From: Paracoccus methylovorus
GTDB lineage: Bacteria > Pseudomonadota > Alphaproteobacteria > Rhodobacterales > Rhodobacteraceae
Direction: 5' to 3'
DNA: 64,000 nucleotides
Assembly: GCF_016919705.1 (NCBI RefSeq)
Contig: NZ_CP070371.1
Location: forward strand, 1,331,501 to 1,395,500
Part shown: in pieces, positions 46,978 to 55,443 of the stretch
Layout: each line of letters starts with the position of its first letter
Position numbering within the stretch: position 1 is the stretch's first letter
Program-made: the position numbers and the translations under genes
The notes under the pieces: model-generated
Told to the model about the DNA's origin: nothing
Databases searched by the model: none
Seen by the model: only the letters and a program-made list of their open reading frames with translations

Positions 46978-47862
46978 ATGCCAATTCCTCCGCTCGCCGC
47001 CCTGCGCGCCTTTGAGGCGGTGGCGCGGCATCTCAGCTTTACCCGCGCAGCCGAGGAACTGGGCATGACCCAGGCCGCCGTCAGTTATCAGATCCGCCTG
47101 CTGGAAGAACGCCTTGCCGCGCCACTGTTCCTGCGCAAGCCGCGCGGCATCGTGCTGACCGAAACCGGGGCGCTGTTCGCGCGCCCGACCATCGACGCTT
47201 TCGACATGCTGCGCGAAGCCTATGCCGACCCTTCGGCGGATTCGGTTTCGACGCTGTCGATCTCGACCATCCCGACCTTTGCGGGGGCATGGCTGTCGCC
47301 CCGGCTGGGCAAGTTCCAGATGAATCACCCCAATCTGGCCGTCCGGCTGGAGACCGCCGACAATCTGGTCGATTTCGGACGTGAGGATATCACCGTCGCC
47401 ATCCGCGCGGGCGAGGGCGATTGGCCGGGGCTGGAATCGCATTTCCTGATGCCCATCGAATACACGCCCATGCTGTCGCCCGAACTGGCGAAAAAGCACG
47501 AATTGCGCGAGCCTGCCGACCTGCTGAAACTGCCGCTGCTGGATCGGCTGGATCCCAACTGGGCGGTCTGGATGCGCGCGGCGGGGGTGGATTTCTGGGA
47601 AACCCCGACCCGACCCGGCCTGACGCTTTCGACCGATCTGCACGAGGCGCGCGCGGCGCTGGAAGGTTACGGCGTGGCGCTGCTGACACCGCGCTTTTTC
47701 CGGTTCGAACTGGCGACCGGTGGGCTGATCCAACCTTTCCCGCTGGTGGCGCAAACCGGCCGCGGCATTTGGCTGGTCTATCCCAAGGGCCGCCGCAACC
47801 GTCCCGCGATCCGCAAGTTCCGCGCCTTTCTGCTGGATGAAATCTCCTGCGACCCCAGCTAG
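46978..47862 (+). CDS. LysR-family regulator, GcvA-like
   Basis: A 294-aa LysR protein whose N-terminus (PPLAALRAFEAVARHLSFTR) is typical of the GcvA/AmpR branch. The HTH is FTRAAEELGMTQAAVSYQIR. The effector domain has VAIRAGEGDWPGLESH, another branch trait. It overlaps the convergent PACE gene by four bases. Possible targets are the divergent small protein and itself. Confidence 0.92.
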   Translation: MPIPPLAALRAFEAVARHLSFTRAAEELGMTQAAVSYQIRLLEERLAAPLFLRKPRGIVLTETGALFARPTIDAFDMLREAYADPSADSVSTLSISTIPTFAGAWLSPRLGKFQMNHPNLAVRLETADNLVDFGREDITVAIRAGEGDWPGLESHFLMPIEYTPMLSPELAKKHELREPADLLKLPLLDRLDPNWAVWMRAAGVDFWETPTRPGLTLSTDLHEARAALEGYGVALLTPRFFRFELATGGLIQPFPLVAQTGRGIWLVYPKGRRNRPAIRKFRAFLLDEISCDPS

Positions 47863-48299
47863 GCTGCCAGCGGCCGGGGTGCGCCGGGCAGCGGAAAGAC
47901 CCGATCGTAAACAACGTTGAAAACGAAGTTATAGACCAGATAAAAGGCCACGATCGACAGGTCGAGCAGCAGCGTCTGCCACAGCGTCATGCCCAGATAC
48001 CACGCCATCGGCGGCAAAAGCATGATCAGCAGCCCGAATTCGAACAGTGCGGTATGCATCAGCCGGTGGTACAGCGCCTTGCGGGTATGACCGTAACGCC
48101 AACGCATCGCATGGTCGAAGCCGAGGTTGAAGACAAAGGTCCAGACCGTGGCCAAGGTCGCGGCGCCCACGCCGACAACCCCCATGTCGAGGATAGGTTT
48201 GTCGTAAAGCCAGGCGGTCGCGGGCGTGATGATGGCAAGGCCGATGGTCTCGAACATCAGCGCATGCCGCACCCGGTCGGGGAAACTGCGCATCGTCAT
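47859..48299 (-). CDS. PACE-family efflux transporter
   Basis: A 146-aa four-helix membrane protein with two tandem BTP repeats: RHALMFETIGLAIITPATAW and RLMHTALFEFGLLIMLLP. This is the layout of AceI-like proteins, proton-coupled exporters of chlorhexidine and short diamines. It is divergent from a LysR gene, matching the AceI-AceR arrangement. The ATG at 48299 is chosen; a second ATG six bases later is possible. Confidence 0.9.
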   Translation of the reverse strand: MTMRSFPDRVRHALMFETIGLAIITPATAWLYDKPILDMGVVGVGAATLATVWTFVFNLGFDHAMRWRYGHTRKALYHRLMHTALFEFGLLIMLLPPMAWYLGMTLWQTLLLDLSIVAFYLVYNFVFNVVYDRVFPLPGAPRPLAA

Positions 48300-48332
48300 A
48301 TTCAAATCTTTCCGTTGTGTCTTGGTTGCGCT

Positions 48333-48375
48333 GTTTCTATCTTTATTCTCGCTTAGGCAAAGTTAGTTTCTATCT
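48333..48375. promoter_or_regulatory. Direct repeats between PACE and LysR genes
   Basis: GTTTCTATCT occurs twice, at 48333-48342 and 48366-48375, 33 bp apart (about three helical turns), in the 93-bp divergent gap. It could be a paired site for the LysR protein that controls the efflux gene. Confidence 0.35.
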
Positions 48376-48392
48376 GAAAACAAGATGGGTCG

Positions 48393-49286
48393 ATGACGGT
48401 ATCGCTGGATCAACTGGAGGCTTTTGTCGCGGCCGCCCGGCATGGATCGTTCTCGGCAGCCGGTCGGGCGCTGCGCAAGGCGCAGTCGGCGATCAGCACA
48501 CAGGTTTCGAATCTTGAAGACGACCTGGGCGTGATCCTGTTCAGCCGCGAGGGGCGCAACCCTGTGCTGACTCCGGCAGGCGAGCGGTTGCTGGCCGAGG
48601 CCAAGGTGGTGCTGGACCGCCGCGAACATCTGATCGGCGTCGCCGCCAGCTTCGAGGCCCATGTCGAACATCGTCTGGTCGTCGCCATCGACGAACTTTA
48701 TCCCGAACAGGCCTTGGGCACGCTTTTCGCCGATTTCGCGGCGCATTTTCCGCATGTCGAACTGGAGCTGCTGTTCCCGATGATGGAGGACGTGGGCCGG
48801 CTGGTGCTGGACGGCAAGGCGGATATCGGCGTGATGTGGCGGCAAGAGGTGCTGCCGACCGAGATCGCTTTTCACACTCTGGGCTGGGTGCCGCTGAAAC
48901 TGGTTTGCGGCAAAGACCACCCGCTGGCCGGCACGGTGATCGACTGGGAGGACCTCAAGCGCCACCGCCAGTTGATGGTGGCAGTGCGCGGCGAGGGGCC
49001 CGAAAAACAGCGACTGCGCACGGCGGCCGAGGTCTGGTGGGTCGAAAGCCACTGGATCATCCTGCAAATGGTCCGGCAGGGGATCGGCTGGGCGCTGGTG
49101 CCCGATCACATCATCGACAACTCTCCGGTCCGGGACGATCTGGTGACGCCGCCCTTGCAATTCGACGGGGCCGACTGGCCGGTGGCGCTGGAACTGGTCT
49201 GGCACAAGCAGCGCCCCAGCGGACCGGCGGCGCGCTGGCTGCGCGAACGCTTTGCCGCCATGCGCATCAGCGGCCTTCCCGGTTAG
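48393..49286 (+). CDS. LysR-family regulator beside PACE gene
   Basis: A 297-aa LysR protein. [23 protein letters not shown]; effector domain from about residue 90 ([18 protein letters not shown]). Divergent from the PACE transporter, so it is a likely ligand-dependent activator of that gene, as AceR is for AceI. Its end overlaps the convergent selA gene by 20 bp, which is a little unusual. Confidence 0.92.
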   Translation: MTVSLDQLEAFVAAARHGSFSAAGRALRKAQSAISTQVSNLEDDLGVILFSREGRNPVLTPAGERLLAEAKVVLDRREHLIGVAASFEAHVEHRLVVAIDELYPEQALGTLFADFAAHFPHVELELLFPMMEDVGRLVLDGKADIGVMWRQEVLPTEIAFHTLGWVPLKLVCGKDHPLAGTVIDWEDLKRHRQLMVAVRGEGPEKQRLRTAAEVWWVESHWIILQMVRQGIGWALVPDHIIDNSPVRDDLVTPPLQFDGADWPVALELVWHKQRPSGPAARWLRERFAAMRISGLPG

Positions 49287-50664
49287 CCCCGGCAAGGTCC
49301 AGCCGGTCAAGCTGGGACAGGAACGGCGCTTCGTCCTCAAGGCAGCGCAGATCCAGCAGATACTGCCCCTTATGCACCCGGCCGATCACCGGCAGCGGCA
49401 GATCGCGGAACGCCTGCGCGATACGCGAAACCGACACAGCGCCGGTTTCGGCAAAGGCCAGACCCGCGCTTGGCAACAGATCCACCGGTTGCGCACCGCT
49501 GCCGATCTGGCTGGAGCAATCGATGACCTGAACATTGGCCAGACCCGACAGTGCCGTCTGAACCTGCGGGCAAAGCCGCTGGGCCAGCGCCCGGATTTCA
49601 TCCCGCGGCCGCGTCAGCAGGCGCAGCGTCGGGATCTCGGCCCTTGCGCGCTGGGGGTCGTCGTGGCTTTGCAGCGTCTCTGCCAGCGCGGCCAGAATGA
49701 TCTTGTCCACCCGCAGGGCGCGTTTCAGCGGATTGGCCCGCATCCGGTCCACCAGCGCACGCGAGCCGGCGATGATGCCGCATTGCGGTCCGCCAAGCAG
49801 CTTGTCCCCGCTGAAGGTCACCGCATCTGCCCCGTCCCGGATCGCCTGTCGCGCCGTTGGCTCGGGTGGCAGGCCAAAGGCGTCAAGGTCGATCAGCGAG
49901 CCGCTGCCCAGATCGATCAGGAACGGAATGCCGTGACGCCGCGCCAGCGCCGCCAGATCGGCCTGCGGCACCTCGGAGGTAAAGCCCTGGATCGAGTAAT
50001 TGCTGGCGTGGACCTTCATCAGGGCGGCGGTGTCTTCGTTCACCGCATTGGCAAAGTCGCGCAGATGGGTGCGATTGGTGGTGCCGACCTCGTGCAAGCG
50101 ACAGCCGGCCCCGCTCATCACATCCGGCACCCGGAAGGCGCCGCCGATTTCGACCAGTTCGCCGCGTGAAACCACCACCTCGCGCCCGGCCGCCAACGTG
50201 TTCAGCATCAGCATCACGGCGGCGGCGTTGTTGTTCACGACCGTCGCAGCCTCGGCACCGGTCAGCCGGCAAATCAGCGCCTCGACGTGGCTGTCGCGGT
50301 TGCCCCGCGTGCCACGATCAAGGTCGTATTCCAGATTGGTCGCGCTGATCATGGCCTGAAACGCCGCATCGGCAGCGCGCCGCGACAACAGCGCACGGCC
50401 CAGATTAGTGTGGTTGACCGTCCCGGTCAGGTTCAGCACCGGCCGCAACGAGGGGCTGGCCCGCGCTGCCAGCCGGTCCGCGCATTCCTCCAGCACCCCT
50501 TGACCCGCCGCCGCGTCGCCACGGCCCGCCGCCTGACGCCGGTCCTGCAACAGGTTGCGCAGCATCCCGACCACATTGTCGCGCCCGTGACGCACGATCA
50601 GTTCCTGCGCCTCGGTCTGGCGCAAAAGCTTGTCGATCGAGGGAAGGGTGCTGCGAGGATCCAT
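49267..50664 (-). CDS. selA: L-seryl-tRNA(Sec) selenium transferase
   Basis: A 465-aa PLP enzyme that converts Ser-tRNA(Sec) to Sec-tRNA(Sec). The PLP lysine is Lys288 in [14 protein letters not shown]; the N-terminal [14 protein letters not shown] and [17 protein letters not shown] are family signatures. The ATG at 50664 gives the standard start. Its presence implies selenoproteins such as a selenocysteine formate dehydrogenase elsewhere; selB and the Sec tRNA are not in this window. It follows mop by 74 bp. Confidence 0.95.
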   Translation of the reverse strand: MDPRSTLPSIDKLLRQTEAQELIVRHGRDNVVGMLRNLLQDRRQAAGRGDAAAGQGVLEECADRLAARASPSLRPVLNLTGTVNHTNLGRALLSRRAADAAFQAMISATNLEYDLDRGTRGNRDSHVEALICRLTGAEAATVVNNNAAAVMLMLNTLAAGREVVVSRGELVEIGGAFRVPDVMSGAGCRLHEVGTTNRTHLRDFANAVNEDTAALMKVHASNYSIQGFTSEVPQADLAALARRHGIPFLIDLGSGSLIDLDAFGLPPEPTARQAIRDGADAVTFSGDKLLGGPQCGIIAGSRALVDRMRANPLKRALRVDKIILAALAETLQSHDDPQRARAEIPTLRLLTRPRDEIRALAQRLCPQVQTALSGLANVQVIDCSSQIGSGAQPVDLLPSAGLAFAETGAVSVSRIAQAFRDLPLPVIGRVHKGQYLLDLRCLEDEAPFLSQLDRLDLAGANREGR

Positions 50665-50738
50665 GGCTCTTTCGGTCTGGCAAGGAATTGTCGTCAAGGC
50701 GGGCCGCGTTGAACATGCAACGCGGCCCGATTATCGAG

Positions 50739-50948
50739 TTAGTCGTCCACGCCGATCATCACGTCGGAGGCCTTGATCACCGCCGAGGCACGGTCGCCTT
50801 CCTTCAGGCCAAGTTCCTCGACCGCCGTATTGGTGATCGAGGCGGTCACGATTGTTCCGCCGATATCTATACGGACATGGCTGGTCACGGCGCCCTTGAC
50901 GATTTCCGTAACCGTTCCGGCCAGCACGTTTCTTGCACTCAGTCGCAT
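50739..50948 (-). CDS. mop: Molybdenum-pterin binding protein (Mop/TOBE)
   Basis: A 69-aa single Mop (TOBE) domain: SARNVLAGTVTEIVKGAVTS ... ASAVIKASDVMIGVD. Such proteins store or buffer molybdate as oligomers. Its place between nrdG and selA suggests an anaerobic or respiratory operon, since Mo- and Se-dependent formate dehydrogenases need both. Separated from nrdG by 58 bp. Confidence 0.92.
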   Translation of the reverse strand: MRLSARNVLAGTVTEIVKGAVTSHVRIDIGGTIVTASITNTAVEELGLKEGDRASAVIKASDVMIGVDD

Positions 50949-51006
50949 GGCAAATCTCCTGTAATGGATCGCATGGAACGAATGTCGCCTGCGGCATGTG
51001 TATCGG

Positions 51007-51657
51007 TCAAGCGCGGTTGCGGCCGGCCCCTCGATCCGCAACATGCACCGGGCGATTCCGTCGCGTCCCGGCGGTGCGACAGGTTTGCAGGACATGGGCA
51101 GCCACGCCAAGCTGCGCAAGTTCGGCAGACATGCGCGCCAGTGCCGCATCGTCGATCAATTCTGGATCGACCGTCGTGCGGACCTGGTAATCCACGCCGC
51201 TGCCCAGCAGCAGCAGCAGGCTTTCCCGCGCCTTCACGCCACTGCCTGCCGCCCCGGTCACGCGGCGGTAATCGGAAAACGGCGCCTTCACGTCAAAGCC
51301 CACCCAATCGCAAAGCGGCAGCACCGCAGCCAACCGGGCGGGATAGGGACCGCCGGTATGCAAACCGACCCTGAACCCCAAGGCACGAACCGCCTGCATC
51401 GCCTGCGGCAAGCCGCGTTGAAGCGTAGGCTCTCCGCCGGAAAACACCACCCCGTCCAGCAGGCCGCGCCTTGTCATCAGAAACGCCATCACCTCAGCCC
51501 AATCCACCCCGGTTTCGGCCTCGGGCGGGATCAGGTGCGGGTTATGGCAATAGGGGCAATCCCACGGGCACCCCTGCAGGAAAAGGGTGGCGACCAACTG
51601 ACCCGGCCAGTCGCAGGTAGACAGGCGTTGCAGGCCGCCGATGCGGATTTCAGCCAA
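51007..51657 (-). CDS. nrdG: Anaerobic RNR activating protein NrdG
   Basis: A 216-aa radical SAM enzyme. The cluster-binding CPWDCPYC (Cys30, 34, 37) and the SAM-site SGGEPTLQ are present. It makes the glycyl radical of the class III reductase. It overlaps the small glycyl-radical gene by 8 bp, so the activator and its target domain are translationally coupled. Confidence 0.93.
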   Translation of the reverse strand: MAEIRIGGLQRLSTCDWPGQLVATLFLQGCPWDCPYCHNPHLIPPEAETGVDWAEVMAFLMTRRGLLDGVVFSGGEPTLQRGLPQAMQAVRALGFRVGLHTGGPYPARLAAVLPLCDWVGFDVKAPFSDYRRVTGAAGSGVKARESLLLLLGSGVDYQVRTTVDPELIDDAALARMSAELAQLGVAAHVLQTCRTAGTRRNRPVHVADRGAGRNRA

Positions 51658-51832
51658 GATCGGCCTGCGTTTCGCTGAAATACACCCTCTCGCGGAATTC
51701 GCCCTTCTTGCCCCGGTTGAACGAGGACATGGGGCGGTGATAGCCCATCACGCGGGTCCAGATCTCGCAGGGCTGGCGTTCCTCGTCGGCCAGCAGGATC
51801 TCTTCGGGCTTGGTTTTCTGAATATCGAACAT
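51650..51832 (-). CDS. Separate glycyl-radical subunit of class III RNR
   Basis: A 60-aa protein, MFDIQKTKPEEILLADEERQ..., whose C-terminal half reads TRVMGYHRPMSSFNRGKK. RVxGY is the glycyl-radical motif found at the extreme C-terminus of NrdD; the radical residue would be Gly30. The main NrdD upstream ends after its zinc site and lacks this motif. An AGGAGA site lies before the ATG, 16 bp after the nrdD stop. So the radical domain appears to be a stand-alone polypeptide, comparable to GrcA for pyruvate formate-lyase. Confidence 0.8.
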   Translation of the reverse strand: MFDIQKTKPEEILLADEERQPCEIWTRVMGYHRPMSSFNRGKKGEFRERVYFSETQADLG

Positions 51833-51848
51833 GGTTTTCTCCTGATAA

Positions 51849-53615
51849 TCAATGCGCGGCGGCTTGCCGCTTTTTCACGAGCAGTTCCTCGTCGCAGCGC
51901 GGGCAGAACTGGTGTTCGCCCGCGATGTAGCCGTGTTTGGGACAGACCGAGAATGTCGGGGTGATGGTGATATAGGGCAGGCCGAAATTCTCCAGCGCCC
52001 GGCGCACCAGCTTGCGGCATGTATCGGCCGAGGAAAGCTGCGTGCCCATGTAAAGATGCAGCACCGTGCCGCCGGTATATTTGCGTTGCAGCGCCTCTTG
52101 CCGCTCCAGCGCCTCGAAAGGATCGTCGGTAAAGCCGACCGGAAGCTGGCTGGAGTTGGTGTAATAGGGCTCGTGCCCGGTCCCGGCCTGAAGGATGTCG
52201 GGGAAGCGTTTTTTATCCTCCTTGGCGAAGCGATAGGTGGTGCCTTCCGCCGGCGTGGCTTCCAGGTTGTAGAGATGCCCGGTTTCTTCCTGAAAGGCGG
52301 TGATGCGCGCCCGCACATGATCCAGAAACCGCAGCGCAAAGGCATGACCCCATTCCGAGGTGATGTCATGCGCATCATCGGTGAAATTGCGGATCATCTC
52401 GTTGATGCCGTTCACACCCAGCGTCGAGAAATGGTTGCGCAACGTTCCAAGATAGCGCCGGCTATAGGGAAACAGCCCGTCGTCCATCAGTCGCTGGATC
52501 ACGCCGCGCTTGATTTCCAGACTGTCGCGGCCAAGCTCCAGCAACTGATCCAGCCGCCGAAGCAACCCCGCCTCGTCGCCCTTGTACAGATGGCCCAGCC
52601 GCGCGCAGTTGACGGTAACGACGCCCAGCGATCCTGTCTGCTCGGCGCTGCCGAACAGCCCGTTGCCACGCTTGAGCAGCTCGGTCAGGTCCAGTTGCAA
52701 CCGGCAGCACATAGAGCGCACCATGTTTGGCTTGAGGTCCGAGTTCAGGAAGTTCTGGAAATAGGGCAGGCCGTATTTCGCCGTCATCTCGAACAGCCGC
52801 ACGGCATTTTCGCTTTCCCACGGGAAATCCGGGGTGATGTTGTAGGTCGGGATCGGGAAGGTGAACACCCTGCCCTTTTCATCGCCGCGCGTCATCACCT
52901 CGATATAGGCGCGGTTGATCATGTCCATTTCAGCCTGCAACTCGCCATAGGTGAAATCCATCGGCTGGCCGCCGATGATCGGCACGTCGTCGCGCAGGTC
53001 CTCGGGGCAGACCCAGTCAAAGGTCAGGTTGGTGAACGGGGTCTGCGTGCCCCAGCGCGAGGGCACGTTGAGGTTGAAGATCAGTTCCTGCATCCCTTGC
53101 CGCACCTCGGCGTAACCCAGCCCGTCCTTGCGGATGAAGGGCGCCATATAGGTATCGAACGAACTGAAGGCCTGCGCCCCGGCCCATTCGTTCTGCAAGG
53201 TGCCCAGAAAGTTCACGATCTGGCCAATGGCGCTGGACAGGCGTTTGGGCGGGCCGGCTTCGACCTTGCCGGGGACACCATTGAACCCTTCGGTCAGCAG
53301 CGTGCGCAGCGACCAGCCGGCGCAATAGCCCGCCAGCATGTCAAGGTCGTGGATATGCAGATCGCCCTGCCGGTGCGCGTGACCGACTGCGGGCGAATAG
53401 ACATGCGACAGCCAGTAATTGGCGATCACCTTGCCCGAGACGTTCAGGATCAGCCCGCCCAGCGAATAGTCCTGATTGGCATTGGCATTCACCCGCCAAT
53501 CGGCGCGGTCGAGATATTCGTTGACCGACGAGGCCACATCGACGGCGACGTCACGCCGTTCCAAGACATGGCCGGGCTGTGCGGTTTCAGGCGCGGGTGC
53601 GATGGGCGCCGACAT
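51849..53615 (-). CDS. nrdD: Class III ribonucleoside-triphosphate reductase, catalytic chain
   Basis: A 588-aa anaerobic reductase of the divergent NrdD branch seen in Rhodobacter-type bacteria. It carries LHIHDLDMLAGYCAGWSLRT, the MCCRLQLDL cysteine segment and a C-terminal four-cysteine zinc site (CPKHGYIAGEHQFCPRCDEE). It ends 8-9 residues after the zinc site with no glycyl-radical motif; that is supplied by the next gene. A cobalamin riboswitch lies upstream. The ATG at 53615 fits the conserved start; a frame open to 53921 overlaps the riboswitch and is not credible. Confidence 0.88.
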   Translation of the reverse strand: MSAPIAPAPETAQPGHVLERRDVAVDVASSVNEYLDRADWRVNANANQDYSLGGLILNVSGKVIANYWLSHVYSPAVGHAHRQGDLHIHDLDMLAGYCAGWSLRTLLTEGFNGVPGKVEAGPPKRLSSAIGQIVNFLGTLQNEWAGAQAFSSFDTYMAPFIRKDGLGYAEVRQGMQELIFNLNVPSRWGTQTPFTNLTFDWVCPEDLRDDVPIIGGQPMDFTYGELQAEMDMINRAYIEVMTRGDEKGRVFTFPIPTYNITPDFPWESENAVRLFEMTAKYGLPYFQNFLNSDLKPNMVRSMCCRLQLDLTELLKRGNGLFGSAEQTGSLGVVTVNCARLGHLYKGDEAGLLRRLDQLLELGRDSLEIKRGVIQRLMDDGLFPYSRRYLGTLRNHFSTLGVNGINEMIRNFTDDAHDITSEWGHAFALRFLDHVRARITAFQEETGHLYNLEATPAEGTTYRFAKEDKKRFPDILQAGTGHEPYYTNSSQLPVGFTDDPFEALERQEALQRKYTGGTVLHLYMGTQLSSADTCRKLVRRALENFGLPYITITPTFSVCPKHGYIAGEHQFCPRCDEELLVKKRQAAAH

Positions 53616-53844
53616 CAGCAGGCCACCCCCGTTGCCCGGTTCCGGCCAAGGACGGCGCTGGCGCGCCTGCCACTTGCCGCGCTTGGGGGGATCGCCCCGG
53701 CTTTGACAAGACTGGTTATGAATACTGCCCGCATCTGTTCCCCGTGGTGCTGTGGACGGGGCAGGCACGGACGCTTTGGGCCATGGGCCGACAAGGCCGC
53801 ATCGCCAAACGCACCGCCGGACACCCCGTCCGTGGTTCATCTTC
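53616..53844 (-). other. Leader between riboswitch and nrdD
   Basis: About 230 nt of leader separate the riboswitch from the start codon. It is GC-rich with no clear intrinsic terminator or T run. The expression platform is therefore probably translational, by Rho, or located in part of this leader I cannot fold by eye. Confidence 0.4.
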
Positions 53845-54035
53845 GTCGTCGCGGCAGGTCTCCTGGCTCGCAGGTCGCTGCCCTTGCCGGCCTTCCCAAT
53901 GCCTTGCGGCACCAGTGGCATGATCCGGCGCAGGCTCGCTGCTTACAGTTGCGGGGGCAGCGCCGGCCTTGCCCCGAAAGGCGCACCGGCTTCCCTCTTG
54001 GCTTTCGGGTTGGATCGACCCGAAAGAACCGTGAC
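53845..54035 (-). ncRNA. Adenosylcobalamin riboswitch
   Basis: On the minus strand the conserved boxes occur in the right order: GGGAAGCCGGTG, GCTGCCCCCGCAACTGTAA (junction), CCACTG, GGGAAGG and the B12 box AGCCAGGAGACCTGCC. The aptamer lies upstream of nrdD. In general such riboswitches turn off downstream genes when cobalamin is plentiful, as expected for a B12-independent reductase that backs up class II NrdJ. Confidence 0.93.
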
Positions 54036-54036
54036 G

Positions 54037-54083
54037 CCCATATTTAGCGACTAAACCGATAAATTCGTCAAGATATTGTAGGT
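54037..54083 (-). promoter_or_regulatory. Candidate NrdR boxes upstream of the riboswitch
   Basis: On the minus strand TACAATATCTTGA (54068-54083) resembles an NrdR box, and a weaker CTAAATATGG follows about 33 bases later (54037-54048), the three-turn spacing usual for NrdR pairs. A TTGACG near them could be a -35 box. All are candidate sites only. Confidence 0.3.
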
Positions 54084-54215
54084 CAGGTGCGACATTTCGC
54101 GCATGGCGGGTAAAAGAAGCACAAGGGCAACCGCCATGGGACCAGAAACCGATTGGCTATTTTTTGTCCCGAATGGTTATGACAGTCTCGCCAAGGCCAA
54201 AGACAGGCTTTCACG

Positions 54216-55415
54216 ATGACCCGCCCCTTGCTGAAAAACCGCGATGCGCGCCGGCTGTTTCTGGACCGGCATCTGCTGCTCAGGCCGGGCCGGGGGCCGG
54301 GCAAGGGCGCGGATCTGTCCGGCGTGCTGGAGGATCTGGGCTTTGTGCAGGTGGACAGCGTCAACACTCTGGCGCGGTCGCATGACCTGATCCTGTGGTC
54401 GCGTCGCGGCCAATACCGGCCGCCGGCGCTGGACAGCCTGATCGCCAACCACCGCGCCGCATTCGAGCATTGGACCCATGACGCCGCCGTCATCCCGATG
54501 CGCTTTTACCCGATGTGGCGGCTGAAGTTCGCCCGGGACGAGGCGCATATGCAGCGCCGCTGGCCGAAATGGCGGCGCGAGGGCTGGGACGCGGAATTCG
54601 ACACAGTGCTGCGCCACATCGCCGACCACGGCCCGGCCAGTTCGTCGGATCTGGGCGGGGACGAGCCCAAGGGCTCGGGCGGCTGGTGGGACTGGCATCC
54701 GTCCAAGACCGCACTGGAATATCTGTGGCGTTCGGGCAGGCTGGCGATCCGACACCGGGCAGGCTTTCGCAAGGTCTATGATCTGGCCGAACGCGTCATT
54801 CCGGCCGAGCATCTGAACACCCGGCTGGACGATGCCGAGATCGTCGACTGGGCGATGATGGCGGCGCTGGAGCGGCTGGGCTTTGCCACCAGCGGCGAGC
54901 TGGCGGCCTTTTTTGAAATCGCCAGCCGGGACGAGGCGAAATTGTGGTGCGCCGAGGCGCTAGCAGCGGGACGGATCATCGAAATCGACGTGGAAACGGT
55001 CGATGGGCAGCTCCGGCGCAGCTATTGCCGCCCAGAGGTGCCGGACCTTGCCCCCTCTCTGCCCGAGCCCTCGTCCCGGGTCCGCCTGCTTTCGCCCTTC
55101 GACCCGGCGTTGCGCGACCGCGCACGGGCCGAGCGGTTGTTCGGTTTCCGCTATCGCATCGAGATTTTCGTGCCCGCGCCAAAACGGCAATACGGCTATT
55201 ACGTATTTCCGGTCATGCAGGGCGACCGGCTGATCGGCCGGCTGGACGCCAAACGCGAGGACGGCGCACTGGCCATCCGCGCCTTCTGGCCCGAGCCGGG
55301 CGTGCGCATGGGCCAAGTCCGCCTTGCCGCGCTGGAAACCGAACTTCAGCGCATCGCACCGCTGGCCGGCGTGGACGAAATCCGCAACGCGCCGGACTGG
55401 CTGCGCGGCACCTGA
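54216..55415 (+). CDS. AlkZ/YcaQ-like DNA glycosylase
   Basis: A 399-aa protein of the HTH_42 (AlkZ/YcaQ) superfamily. Near the start FVQVDSVNTL supplies the QxD-type catalytic motif used by this group. The C-terminus has the expected FDPALRDR, RIEIFVPAPKRQYGYYVFPV and RLIGRLDAKRE. Members unhook interstrand crosslinks or excise alkylated bases. Divergent from the nrdD riboswitch region; no operon partners. Confidence 0.87.
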   Translation: MTRPLLKNRDARRLFLDRHLLLRPGRGPGKGADLSGVLEDLGFVQVDSVNTLARSHDLILWSRRGQYRPPALDSLIANHRAAFEHWTHDAAVIPMRFYPMWRLKFARDEAHMQRRWPKWRREGWDAEFDTVLRHIADHGPASSSDLGGDEPKGSGGWWDWHPSKTALEYLWRSGRLAIRHRAGFRKVYDLAERVIPAEHLNTRLDDAEIVDWAMMAALERLGFATSGELAAFFEIASRDEAKLWCAEALAAGRIIEIDVETVDGQLRRSYCRPEVPDLAPSLPEPSSRVRLLSPFDPALRDRARAERLFGFRYRIEIFVPAPKRQYGYYVFPVMQGDRLIGRLDAKREDGALAIRAFWPEPGVRMGQVRLAALETELQRIAPLAGVDEIRNAPDWLRGT

Positions 55416-55443
55416 ATACCCTTTGCTGATCCCGGCCCTGTTG

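Noticed and set aside
51849..53921. Longer NrdD starting at 53921
   Set aside because: The added 102 residues overlap the riboswitch's B12 box and are Arg/Pro-rich without similarity; the ATG at 53615 begins the conserved part.
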